From Whitmania pigra (Eukaryota > Annelida > Clitellata > Hirudinida > Haemopidae), in contig JAJTWR010000067.1 of the NCBI GenBank assembly GCA_021613335.1, positions 1,251,501-1,315,500 of the forward strand: 64,000 nucleotides of DNA, in the 5' to 3' direction. Under the pieces are notes generated by a model that made no database searches, was not told where the DNA came from, and saw only the letters and a list, made by a program, of their open reading frames with translations. This document shows positions 53,980-64,000 of the stretch, piece by piece. Positions within the stretch are counted from its first letter, which is position 1, and each line of letters opens with the position of its first letter. Position numbers and translations under genes: made by a program.

Positions 53980-55159
53980 AATAATAATAATAATAATAAT
54001 AACAATAATTAATTTACCAATTTGTTTAATTAAGCTGAAGCACTTAAGAGACGAAATGGGTTCGATGAAAAATTCGTCATTAAAAAATGAGGAGGACATT
54101 CGCTTTCTTAAGGAGCAGGTTTTAATTGCTTAATTCAGTCACATGAAATGTTGTTATTAATAAATTTAATAGCTTGTAATTGCATTTAGCTGGTCTTTTG
54201 AGTGCCTTGTATGTCCGAATAGAAAGGGAAAACACTTTATAATCGCTTTACCATTAATTTATTATTAATTTATTAATTTATTTATTTATTATTTATCGCC
54301 TCCACCCGAGGGAGCTTCCTGGTTGTGCAGGCTGGGTTGCGAACACGACACGTCTGCTGTTATTAGCGCCACACGCAAAGTACTCCACCCTGCACGATTT
54401 TAATTACGTAATTATTATTCAGTCTGTAATAAAGACAGTTAGTGCTATATCACACAGACCTTAAACCACTATAAATAAATTGTTAAGTTGTGTTAATCTA
54501 TTAACGCATGATATGTTACTCTATTAATGTTTGCTATGTTATGTTATTTTACGTTGATCTATTAACGACTTTGGATTTCTGGGCAGACTGGGCAGTATTT
54601 CGGCCGTTGTCAATACAGAACGAAAGAGAGAGGCAACTCAAACGTCGTAGAATTTACGCTGACAGATTTAGTACCGGACATGAAGGATGCCAAAGTGTGA
54701 ATTGAAATTATTTACAAACATGCAAAGATTTACTGAAATTTTTGAAATTATTTAAATTCATAGCAACACAACAAATATATTTTATTTTAACCGACGATAA
54801 TTGAAGATGTAAGTAAAACAATACGGGACAGAAGACACAAATTACAATAGTTTCTGTAGGATTATAAAATTTAAACACTATCTAACATATCTCAAAGTAA
54901 TAATAATCCTTAGAAATAGAGTTAAACTACTCCACATCAAACCGATTATTTAGTGACTAATCTGAGGTTGAAAAATAATTTTTTTATTTTCAAGAACGGA
55001 GTGGTCACTGGGGTGCATTGTGTTGTCGAAGGAGGCACAACTGCTATACTGAGGTTCACTGGAGCACAATATGCCTGCAACTGCACTGGAAAAACCATTG
55101 GACATTCCAGATTTTGCAAAATCCATTATTGGTATTGCCCAAAAATTATCCTGGGATAA
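52757..55159 (+). CDS. Tandem-family type II membrane protein, copy A (259 aa)
   Basis: Six exons: 52757-52927, 53287-53369, 53703-53871, 54035-54118, 54587-54694 and 54995-55159; phases 0, 2, 0, 0, 0 agree and give 259 aa. The cytoplasmic tail ends NHYEPPSPHYERVIE (Tyr45, Tyr52). Then comes KSNPLF (NPxF, residues 88-92) and one hydrophobic helix (about 112-136, YGILTITVCILIALSV). A 28-residue stalk is Leu/Glu/Lys-rich (LKHLRDEMG, NEEDIRFLKEQ). The C-terminal 90 residues contain CQYRT, GVHCV, CNCTG and SRFCKIHYWYCPK. There is no N-terminal signal peptide, and positive charges lie before the helix, so type II topology is inferred. An upstream out-of-frame ATG at 52740 makes a short uORF overlapping the start. 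I do not recognise the family. Confidence 0.85.
53888..54011. repeat. (AAC)n/(AAT)n microsatellite in copy A intron 3
   Basis: About 95 bp of AAC units followed by AAT units, 24 bp before the next exon. It begins 17 bp after the exon 3 donor and fills most of the 163-bp intron. Confidence 0.95.
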
Positions 55160-56486
55160 AAATATAGCTTTAAAAAGATTTTATTTCGCGATTTTAAATC
55201 ATTTGATTTGAAATACTACCCATCACTGAATGCTTAATTATAACGTTGCACCGAAATAAACGGACTTGTCCCATTTGCGAATTTTTGGTTCATGAATATA
55301 AAATTATTGCATGCGGTGTTACACTTCACTTAATATTAATTCTTCACATAACTTTGAAGAAACATTACAATAATTTTTATTATAAAACAGTACATATTAT
55401 TCTAATGGTAAAAATATTAAGCATTTGAAAGAATAATTATATCGTTATAATAGACAAATATAAAAATGGCACCTTTTTTATTATAATAAATATATTTTAA
55501 ACATTCTGCTTCAATTGATCTTTATTGAATTCAAATAAGTATTTAGGGGGGTTTTACGGGTTTAGACCCGCCGAAATATTAAAAAATATTTTAATTGTAA
55601 ATTTGATTGATTTATATAACATAAATTCATAAAATCTTAAACCATCTTTATTTATTAATTATTACTATCATTTGCTTTTAATTTTGAGTTTGAATTTGAA
55701 AAATAACAAAATGAACCCCCTCCCGCGAAATAAATTCCTGATTGAATTGTCCTAACACCTCGTGTTCAACTCGTTGTTTCACCTTTCAAGAAGGTTTTTA
55801 ATCGTTAGGCGTGTTAGAAATTATTTTTTTAAATTATTCGTTGTTTACCCGAAATGCATGCAACCTCTTTCATTTCCGTATATTTTGTAGCTGTTCAAAA
55901 CTGATTTTGGTACAAAAAATAAAAACTTTGAAATAATAAGAAATGAATATTTATAAATATTGATTTGTAAGAGTTCGTCTATCCAGCTTCGTACAACAAA
56001 GAGCTCTATAATGAATGATACAATTTTAATGATGCTTAATTTTTTCTTAGTAGCATTATCTTATAAGCTTAATTACTATGATATTTAATTACTTTAAGTA
56101 CTTTCTTCTCGGCATGTTAGACTTGTTTTAACCAACATTTTAATTTGTGGTCGAGAAATAAATTAACATTTCAAACTAAAATTGGTTCAACGCATTTCAA
56201 AAACGCTGGAAAGTTTGGAATATTTCAAAAATGAGATGGCTAACTTTAGCCGATGAATTTTAAGAGAAATTTTACAACATTTACTTTCATAAGATTGAAA
56301 TATTTCATGAAAGTGAAATAAAACGTCTGCAGGAATTTCTTACACTTCTGGATCGCTGTTGTCTTTCTTGACGGTTAAATTAGACAAAACAAAAGCAACT
56401 GCAACAATAACAACACTAATGTCAAGCAAACTGTATTTTTCTAGGAAAAGGAAGTAACGAAAATCTGTAAAAACTAAGTCAACGGA
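55160..56486. other. Intergenic region between copies A and B
   Basis: 1.3 kb of AT-rich sequence. No remnant of a further family exon was found. It should contain the 3' UTR of copy A and the promoter of copy B. Confidence 0.5.
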
Positions 56487-58878
56487 ATGGACGAGAAATT
56501 CCCCAAAAGAAAATGTTCGGCAGTCGACAGCTACGAATGTCTGATTAACGATTATGAATACATTCTCGAGGTAAGTTTGTAGAATTTGTTGTGACACTTG
56601 CTCTTGTAAATCTTGTTGTTACTTACAAATCTTCAAATTTTCTTGAGTACGTAATAAAGCAACAATTGTACCATGCTTGTGAATGATTTTTTTTCATAAG
56701 TTGCTAATTAATTATTGATTACTGGTAATTTTCCTGACGTGTCAAATTCCATTAAAGAAAGAAATAATGGACGGATATTCATCAAATCTTTCATCAGGAG
56801 CCATTGGTCCATTCAGGTCAGTGAACTGGAAAAATAGTTTGACATAACAGACGATGGCTTAGCATCCATTTAAAACATTTTTTTAAATGCGTCTTTTTAC
56901 TAAAAAGACTAATTCAACAAATAATAACATTAAAAATTAAATTTAATAAAATTAAAAACAATTTGTAATTACAAATAAGACAGGAAGAAGTCAAATCCCT
57001 TGTACATCCATGATTACGATGAAAACGAAACCAAAAGTATAGAAAAACCAGTGAAACTCGTTCATGGCAAATGTTTGATCTTGATAATAGTTCTATGCTT
57101 TCTAATTTCCATCACATCTGTCGGTCTTGCTTCCTACGTTTGGATCTTGAAAACAAGTGAATAAATTAAAATTAACTTTTAATATGATTAACTCTTAATA
57201 TAATTTGCTCTTAATATAATTTATTCTTAATACAATTAACTCTTAATATAATTTGCTGTTATTATAATTTACTCATATTGAAAATAATTAATGTAATACT
57301 ACTAATTTGTAATTAGTTTTTTTTGTACTGAAATAACCCGGGGATCCGCAAAGTAGAAAGCCTTTGATTAAGTTTGATTTAGGATTATTAAATTATGCAT
57401 GATTTGTTTATTTTTATTATTAATTAATTTTATTTACTTACTAATTAGTTTTGATTTATTAAATTACATATTATTTAATAAATAAATAATAATGAGCTCA
57501 TGGATCAGCCTTAAGGAAGCGCAAGTCTTACCTAGCAAGCTGACCCAAAAATATTAGTTAATTGACAGAACAATAATAAACCTGTCAATTTAACAATTAA
57601 TTGAGAATACCACGAACATTAAAAATTAAAATTAAAATTAAATTAAAATTTAAAGGACAATTTAAATAAAAAGTATAATAGTGTGAATGGTCCGGTCTGC
57701 ATCTGATTTTTGATAATAAATCAATAATAACGAAGTAATACACAAATAATTTAAGTAAAACATTATTTTAGCAAATTATTCTAATTACAACAATATTCAG
57801 GTAAATTTCAATATTATGTTTTATACATTTTTATAAATTAATTTATTAGATTAGAACATATTTTTGTACTTATTATTACGATAAATAACATTTTGAATTA
57901 TTACTTTTTCGGAAATAAAATTTGAAAATTGTTATTTATTAAATTCAGAAGAATCAGAATCTTCTAAACAAGTACGTCTTTTCTTGTTCCTGGGGAATTA
58001 TAAAAAAAATAAAGATTATAAAGAAATCTAAACTAAATTAGTCTATTGGGTAGACTCATTTTATTGAGTTAAACATACGTACTTAATTAACATAATTAAT
58101 AACACATAATTGACTTTCTATTGCTAATTACAACAGTATTTAGGCTAAGGTAACTTGAGCCTGTATCGACATTAATTATATTTAATTAATCATTACTTAC
58201 ATCATGATCATCATGATCAATAATTAATTATTAACAAGTACAAATACTTAACTGATGAACAATTCGATCGAACAGCAATAACTTCGTGACGGTAACATTG
58301 ATGTCATAGTAATCCTGATAATGTTAATAAACTTAATGATGTCATAAACACCACGTTAATGTTATAATAACCAAACAGGCTGACTACAGTGAATGTCAAT
58401 ACAAGACGAGTGATGGAGTTCGCTCAAGCGGAGAGGAATTTATTGCATCACTTCCGTTTCATAAACTTCCAGCCTGGATCGAGGTTTCGATGAGTTGTGT
58501 AATAATAATAATAATAATAATAATAATATAATAATAATTAATTATTAATAATAATAATAATATAATAATAATTAATAATAATAATAATAATTAATTATTG
58601 CTCGCAATTAATTAAATATTATGATTATTAATATATAATAATAATAATAATTAATTATTAATAATAATATTAATAATAATGTTCATATACGTTGGTATCG
58701 TGTCGTTTTTTTTAACTTTAAGAATCGGATAAGTACAGACGTACAATGTGAGGCTGGAGAAAGAATGGCAGCCACTTTGACATTCGATGGAAATCAGTAC
58801 ATCTGCAACTGTACTGGAGAATCCGAAGAAAAATCAAGAATTTGCAAAATCCACTATTGGCTTTGTCCAAAATCCTGA
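56487..58878 (+). CDS. Tandem-family type II membrane protein, copy B (199 aa)
   Basis: Six exons: 56487-56570, 56758-56816, 56984-57156, 57949-57971, 58379-58483 and 58723-58878; phases 0, 2, 1, 0, 0 agree and give 199 aa. The short tail has CLINDYEYILE (YxxI) and KKSNPLY (NPxY, residues 52-55). The hydrophobic helix is about 79-103 (CLILIIVLCFLISITSVGL). The stalk is reduced to a 23-nt microexon encoding KESESSKQ-like residues, with no coiled coil. The C-terminal domain keeps CQYKT, VQC, CNCTG and SRICKIHYWLCPK but has lost the GGTTA loop of copies A and C (here GERMA). All six cysteines are kept and no stops occur, so it looks functional rather than decayed. Confidence 0.82.
57165..57280. 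repeat. Degenerate 16-17-bp tandem repeat in copy B intron 3
   Basis: Units resembling CTTAATATAATTTGCT recur about six times just after the exon 3 donor. Confidence 0.6.
58500..58680. repeat. (AAT)n/(ATTA) repeats in copy B intron 5
   Basis: AAT units with ATTAATTATTA interruptions fill most of the intron between the two exons of the C-terminal domain. Confidence 0.9.
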
Positions 58879-59719
58879 ACAAGGAATTTAGTGAACAGTT
58901 ACGTAATTTTAATTTGGCCGCTCACCTGATGTTATCTAATTACCGATCACCTCATGATTGATTATAATCAACGGTTTCACTGTGTGGTCTAATTAGACGA
59001 GTACCTTAGGCCGTCTAATTAATAATTGTTAACAACCATTGATTATCTTATACTTTCTAATCGCCGGTTACCTCATAAGGTCTAATTAACAGTTATTTTG
59101 GTGTTGTTTAAACAATTGTAATCTTAAACATATAAGAGCCTTTCTTATAGTTTGTTTTTTGTTTTAAGAATTTTTTTCGAAAAATTACTTTTTAGAGATA
59201 ATTTGATTGACTTAAAATTTGTCTACGCACTCTATATATACAGATTATCTGACTCCAGTTTGTGTTAGTGGTCACATAAATATTTCTGAATAAATATTAA
59301 TTGTGACCTCTTTTTGGTTGAAATAAATAAATAAATAAATAAAAAATCTGCTTAATTTAAGAGCTAGATTATAAAATCTCTCAATAACACTGGGGTAATT
59401 ATAATAGTTATAATAATTACGCACCCCTTAACTGTGATCCTCAGCAAGTATTTCTCGTTCGATTAGGCTTGCCATTTCGAGCAATTATCCATACTTAATG
59501 ATTCCCAGGCCTATCGACAACCCAGAATAAATCGTTGTCCTGAGTTCACAAGTCTTCGAAACTGTTGAAAACAAATCATCATCATCAAGGAATATTGCTT
59601 TTAAATGAATTTTAGATGAGAAAGAGTTAAACTTTTAGAATGAAGTAGACTTATATTTTGCGAAATCCTATCTGAGTTTGTCTTGATCGAGTTTGTCAAT
59701 CTAATCATTCGGCATAAGC
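58879..59719. other. Intergenic region between copies B and C
   Basis: 841 bp, AT-rich. It carries repeated phrases such as GTCTAATTA and TCTAATTACCGATCACCTCATGA, loosely repeated at 58930-59090. No coding sequence is visible. Confidence 0.5.
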
Positions 59720-62234
59720 ATGGAGCTTTGGAAAAACTCTCCTTCTCCATTGGACACCACGCTCGTCGAAGCCCGGAAAGACAGAACTTCTCACGGATCA
59801 AGTCCCTACAGGATGGAACAAAGGGTATCTTCTGAAACTGATCAGGATCAGACACCTAACCACTACGAATACCCGAAGAGCAATTACGAATATATAATCG
59901 AGGTAAGTTATTTTTATTTTTAAAGAACAAAATAAGTCCTCAAATGAATCTTGTAAATTGCTGTAAAACATTGTTGGAAGTAGATTTGCATTTTTTTTAT
60001 TCTGCTGTCTTCATATAAGATAACAACTCACGCAACAAATAGTGCTTAATTTACGATTGCTGTTGATTCTCATAATTATAACTGTAATAAATTATAGTCC
60101 GTAATTTCACCAATTATGCGCTTATCCGTGTTTGAAAATTCATCATCTCATTATCATTATTTAAGAGAAACAAAAAGATGAAAAAATTTCTTGTGTTAAT
60201 TTCAATTCAGGATCAACTTTCATCAGGAAATCATCCAGGTTCTTCATCGAGTTTCTTTCCAACTGGAAAAAGCAACTTATTCAAGTCAGAAGAAACAGAT
60301 TTTTATTGCTGTTACTACTGTTAATTGTTGATTTTTAATATTATTGCTTTAATTGTTACTACATTTTCATATTATCAATATTATACTAAACAATATATTA
60401 ATACTACGATACTGCCTGTAATATTTATTTCCACTACAAAATAAACAAAACTAACAGAAAAAAGTCAAATCCTTTGTACATCCAAGTCTATGACGACGTG
60501 AAACCTTCGAAGAAACATTACGGACGTGTTCATGACAAGTGCCTCGCTTTGGCGGTTTTGGTCTGCGCCATCATCTCTCTCATGTCGATGGCCATAGCTT
60601 CTTATGTTTGCATCTTGAAAGAAAGTTAGCCATTTCACAGAATTTAATGTGTCTCATAATAATTATCACAAAATTCGAAACAATTATTTTCTTGTGAGAA
60701 ACAAAATCGAAGTAACACTGTGTCCTTTTAGCTCGTCACTAAATATATCTCGTTTCTCTATTTTTTATAATTCTATACCAGTTATTATTATAAACTCGGA
60801 CCCCGGTTATTTCATTATTATTTTATAATATTTATAAATCAACAACATTTTAAATTCGATAATTATTTATTTTACGATATTTATTACAGCAAAGCAGAAC
60901 ACATCAAAGCCGATGACCGTAACCTCAGAAGATATGAAATTACTGGAACAACTACGAAACCTGACAGAACAGGTATTGAAATATTGTCACACTTCATTTG
61001 TCTTTGTCCACTCATGAGTCGATTTAAAAAAAAAAATACTTTTAATTTTAACCCTCTTAAAAAAAACTAATTTAAAGAAAATTTAAAAACTATTTTTCAT
61101 CAGTACAACTGATCATTGTTACAGTTGTGTTGATTTAATCTTTTTTATTTTAATTTAAATTAATATTTATATTAATATTAATAAGTTTAAATTTTAATTC
61201 TAATTATCATAAGGTTGAAGAGTTTAAAAGCAAATTGAAAAACGTACCTGAAGATATGCAATTGATAAGAAAATCAATCTTACACAATGAGGGCGACATA
61301 AATTTTTTGAAGATCAACTTGTTGAAAATTAAAAACCAGGTGGCCTTTTCAACTTGTTGAAGTTGTTACGTTCAATCATTTTTTAACCAACAGTAACAAA
61401 GTCATGTGCAACATTAATAGGAGTAAATAGATTATAATATCATATAATAATTCTTTTGATTGTATAATTAATAATGTATTCTAATGAGGATTAGCATCGA
61501 CCTTACAAATATTATTATACTTTAATGACACTATAGAACTCATAAATATTAATGTACTCAAACGAATGATAATATATTCTTTAATTAGTAATGTATTCTA
61601 ATGTTTATTAATGATTATTCTAATGATAAACAGTCAACGGTAGACTTCAACCAATGCCAGTACAAAACAAAGGAGAGGGGCAGGTCCAACAAGCAGCCTT
61701 ATACTCTCTCCGATCCCGTTCCAGAACCTCCTGATGATATCAGGGTAGGCATTGAGCGGTTTCTCTGATATTCCTTAATTAAATAATAGGTACAATTAAC
61801 ATAATCGATGCAATTAACAGGGTAGGGACTACCAGAGGGGGGAGGATAGCTATCATTATCATTACCCTTTTCATCATCACTAATGTTATCATTGTCATTA
61901 TTTTAATAATATGCTTAAGCACTTGAAATCTTATTATCATTATCCTTATCATCATCGCTACAGTTATCATTATCATTATTATTAAAACACCTAACTACTT
62001 TAAATCTTGAAATATGTTTCAACGGCCCATTACATTAAAACTATCCATTATCTCTCGAGACAGAACTGGATAATCACTGGCGTTCATTGTGTGGTCGACG
62101 GAGGAACTACGGCCATGTTGAAGTTCGATGGATCGCAATACCAATGCAACTGTTCGGGAGAAACGAACGGACACTCCAGGTATTGCAGAATTCATTACTG
62201 GTACTGTCCAAAGACGCCTAAGAATGCTAATTAA
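59720..62234 (+). CDS. Tandem-family type II membrane protein, copy C (304 aa)
   Basis: Seven exons: 59720-59902, 60211-60284, 60458-60624, 60890-60972, 61214-61339, 61634-61744 and 62064-62234; phases 0, 2, 1, 0, 0, 0 agree and give 304 aa. The tail ends NHYEYPKSNYEYIIE (Tyr49, 51, 56, 58), followed by KKSNPLY (NPxY, residues 90-93). The hydrophobic helix is about 114-138. The stalk is the longest of the three, from two exons (DMKLLEQLRNLTEQ; VEEFKSKLKN with NEGDINFLKINLLKIKNQ), and looks coiled-coil forming. The C-terminal domain has CQYKT, GVHCVVDGGTTAM, CNCSG and SRYCRIHYWYCPK. It is closest to copy A in the C-terminal domain and to copy B in the membrane exon. Confidence 0.87.
61840..61985. 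repeat. ATC/ATT repeats in copy C intron 6
   Basis: Imperfect ATCATTATC and TCATC units, CAT-rich on the sense strand, opposite in orientation to most GAY repeats in this window. Confidence 0.8.
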
Positions 62235-63059
62235 TTAATTAATTAATTAATCGCAAGATGTTTCAACTGTGGTTTAGTCTTAAACGCTTTAAATAATTTG
62301 TTACGTTACGTTAACTAAGTTGCCAGTCAGTCACCGATATTGATTAGCTGTTTCTGTTTAGTAGTATTGTTAAGTTTGTTTTGTCTTTCGTATGCCTCGT
62401 TTTTGAGATGATCCGAGCGCCGAAAAATATTCGGTTGATGAATTTTTGTTTGTTATTTCTTACTATTGATATTTCTTCTTAAACGTTTTATTTTAAATTG
62501 AGTCATTTATAAATTTTTTATGCGATTCACTTTTAAAAAGTTATGTTTTTTTCCGCAAAGAAATTTGTAATATGCAGTCGATTTTGAAAATTGTTCGCGA
62601 CAATATTTTCAACTGAATTTAGTTTTCAACGATCGGTTCAACTTTTGCATCTGACATGTGTTCGTCATAAATTATGTTTGTTAAATGAGAATACAACTTT
62701 TCGAACAATTCACTTTGATACAAAATTTATTTCAAATTCCGGTCAATTACCTGGATGGATTTAATTCAAGTCACTTTTAACCTAGTCTTTCGAACGTCAT
62801 CATTACCTAAAATGCGTTCAAAAACGTCGTATACTAGGTCGTAAATTAAAGAAACAAGCTTTCGATTCGGGCCTAAGTTCCGCGATATGACAGCCATTTT
62901 AACTCACAGAAACGTTCTACAAATGGCGCTCGTTTTGAAAGCCGAAGTATTTTAATGAGACGATTTCAAAGATCAACTAAACCGGATTCTAAACTGAAAG
63001 GCTGAAATCGCTAACCTATTTCAAACAAAATCGAAACATTTAGATGATCATTGTTTACG
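62235..63059. other. Intergenic region upstream of the kinase-like exon
   Basis: About 825 bp without a recognisable ORF. It starts with tandem TTAA units overlapping the copy C stop region and includes CpGs near 62400-62420 and 62800-62960. Confidence 0.4.
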
Positions 63060-63542
63060 ATGAGCATGAAAAAGAATTGGCTCAACATGTACAAGAAGCG
63101 AAAGGCTTCTTACGACGGCAACGATGTCGTCTCCCGCTCGAATAATTTATCTCTGCAGAACTCCATGAACCCGACGGTCCTGAGTCCGCTAAACGAGGTT
63201 TCCTCGACTCCTTCCATCCCTGTTTCCGAACACACCCAACTCCCAGCAGACACGTGGACTAACTTAGTCTCCTGCCATCCGATTATAGCCCGGGGACCCG
63301 AACATCAAACGCTTTACGACGAGCTGAGAAAAACGTGTTACCTCATCGAGGCTGCCAATCTTCCAACGACCAGTAAAAATGGTCACACTTTTATCCCGGA
63401 CGTGTCCAAAAATACCGGATCAGCCGATGCCAAGCCTGCCTTCCAGCTCACTTACAGAGCCATGTTGGCTAGGAAAGGCTTCTTAGCCAGAAATACACTC
63501 GGCTCGGGATCTTATTCAAAAGTTTCTGTTTCTGTTTTGTAA
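63060..63542 (+). CDS. TSSK-like kinase exon with glycine-rich loop only
   Basis: An open frame from the ATG at 63060 encodes 160 residues; a TTG nine bases upstream is also in frame. Residues 1-130 are Ser/Thr/Asn-rich without a known domain. The end reads ARKGFLARNTLGSGSYSKV, which matches the N-terminal lobe start of testis-specific serine kinases (GxGxYxKV loop). No VAIK, HRD or DFG segment follows within the remaining 450 bp. The exon may splice at AAAA|GTTTCT to exons outside the window, or to a short exon at 63574 (ATGGTCGTG, seven codons, stop), which would leave a truncated protein. An AATAAA lies at about 63643. TSSKs phosphorylate sperm proteins in other animals; activity here cannot be inferred. 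Confidence 0.5.
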   Translation: MSMKKNWLNMYKKRKASYDGNDVVSRSNNLSLQNSMNPTVLSPLNEVSSTPSIPVSEHTQLPADTWTNLVSCHPIIARGPEHQTLYDELRKTCYLIEAANLPTTSKNGHTFIPDVSKNTGSADAKPAFQLTYRAMLARKGFLARNTLGSGSYSKVSVSVL

Positions 63543-64000
63543 TCTAAAGTGAATGCTTTTAATTGTTTTTAGATGGTCGTGTTGAGCAAGAAGTAATGCT
63601 AAAAGGAAAAATTAGAAAAAGTTATCTTAACATAAGCTGAGAAATAAATTTTAAATAAGAAGTTAATTGTGAAAATAAATTGTGACTCGATTGAGAATGT
63701 AAACTTGAATACTTGCAAGAAATAACAATTTGCACTTGCTTTATTTAGCATTACCTCATTTCAGCTCACAAAATGTCTACTTATGTACTTTAGTACTTCA
63801 AAAATCTGATCATTACGAATCAGTTCCAATATCAGTTAATTAAAAAAGCTGAATCATCTATAAATAATAACTCTAGCTAAATTCTCAATATCCGTTAATG
63901 ATATTTTTTGTATTAATACTAATATTCTTATTGCCATCATTAATATTACTATTAAATATTCTTATTAACATTAACAGAATCAATATTCTTATTACCAATA
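63543..64000. other. Right-end AT-rich sequence
   Basis: Besides the possible seven-codon terminal exon near 63574 and an AATAAA motif, nothing coding is visible. The last 120 bp are TTATTAATATT-rich. Confidence 0.4.

Noticed and set aside
54501..54586. Possible extra family exon upstream of copy A exon 5
   Set aside because: The open frame there is only read-through before the TTTCTGGGCAG acceptor and has no counterpart in copies B or C.

Overview
This window is animal genomic DNA: AT-rich, with genes split into many short GT-AG exons, long runs of AAT, GAY and AAC microsatellites, and dead non-LTR retrotransposon and hAT fragments. Gene content (host cell factor, an ERG potassium channel, a CREB3-type factor, kindlin, a lachesin-like Ig protein, a sperm-tail PG-rich protein) is that of a bilaterian. 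Compact introns, repeat content and degenerate GTTAGGG motifs suggest a lophotrochozoan such as an annelid; this is inference, and no species is claimed. All gene models below were assembled by eye from splice signals, reading-frame phase and family resemblance.

Layout. 1-1606 (minus): 5' part of a DEPDC7-like DEP-domain gene that leaves the window on the left. 1794-5478 (minus): a lachesin/IgLON-like three-Ig protein with a GPI-type tail; its 5' exons were not resolved. 9572-17681 (minus): a complete 23-exon HCFC1 orthologue (about 1339 aa). 18283-32739 (plus): a complete 19-exon ERG-type (KCNH) channel (1087 aa), head to head with HCF. Its 6.2-kb intron 6 holds antisense LINE and hAT debris. 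34349-38858 (minus): a complete 8-exon CREB3-like membrane-bound bZIP factor (404 aa), with a non-autonomous hAT element in intron 3. 39898-45360 (plus): a complete 15-exon kindlin (685 aa), divergent from the bZIP gene. 45711-47425 (plus): an unrecognised acidic 260-aa protein. 47800-51313 (plus): a 9-exon PG-rich repeat (SHIPPO, LEXM/CIMAP2-like) protein.

The most interesting region is 52757-62234 (plus). Three tandem paralogous genes (259, 199 and 304 aa) encode single-pass, apparently type II membrane proteins. They share a cytoplasmic tail with paired tyrosines and an NPxY/F motif, one hydrophobic helix, a stalk of variable length that is coiled-coil-like in two copies, and a C-terminal six-cysteine domain ending in SR-C-(K/R)IHYW-CPK. 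I do not recognise the family. Exon phases are identical between copies, so this looks like a local gene-family expansion. The window ends with a TSSK-like exon carrying only a kinase glycine-rich loop.

The ordinary genes have no evident joint pathway. Lachesin and kindlin act in adhesion, HCF and CREB3 proteins are known binding partners in other animals, and the PG-rich and TSSK-like genes suggest ciliary or sperm expression.
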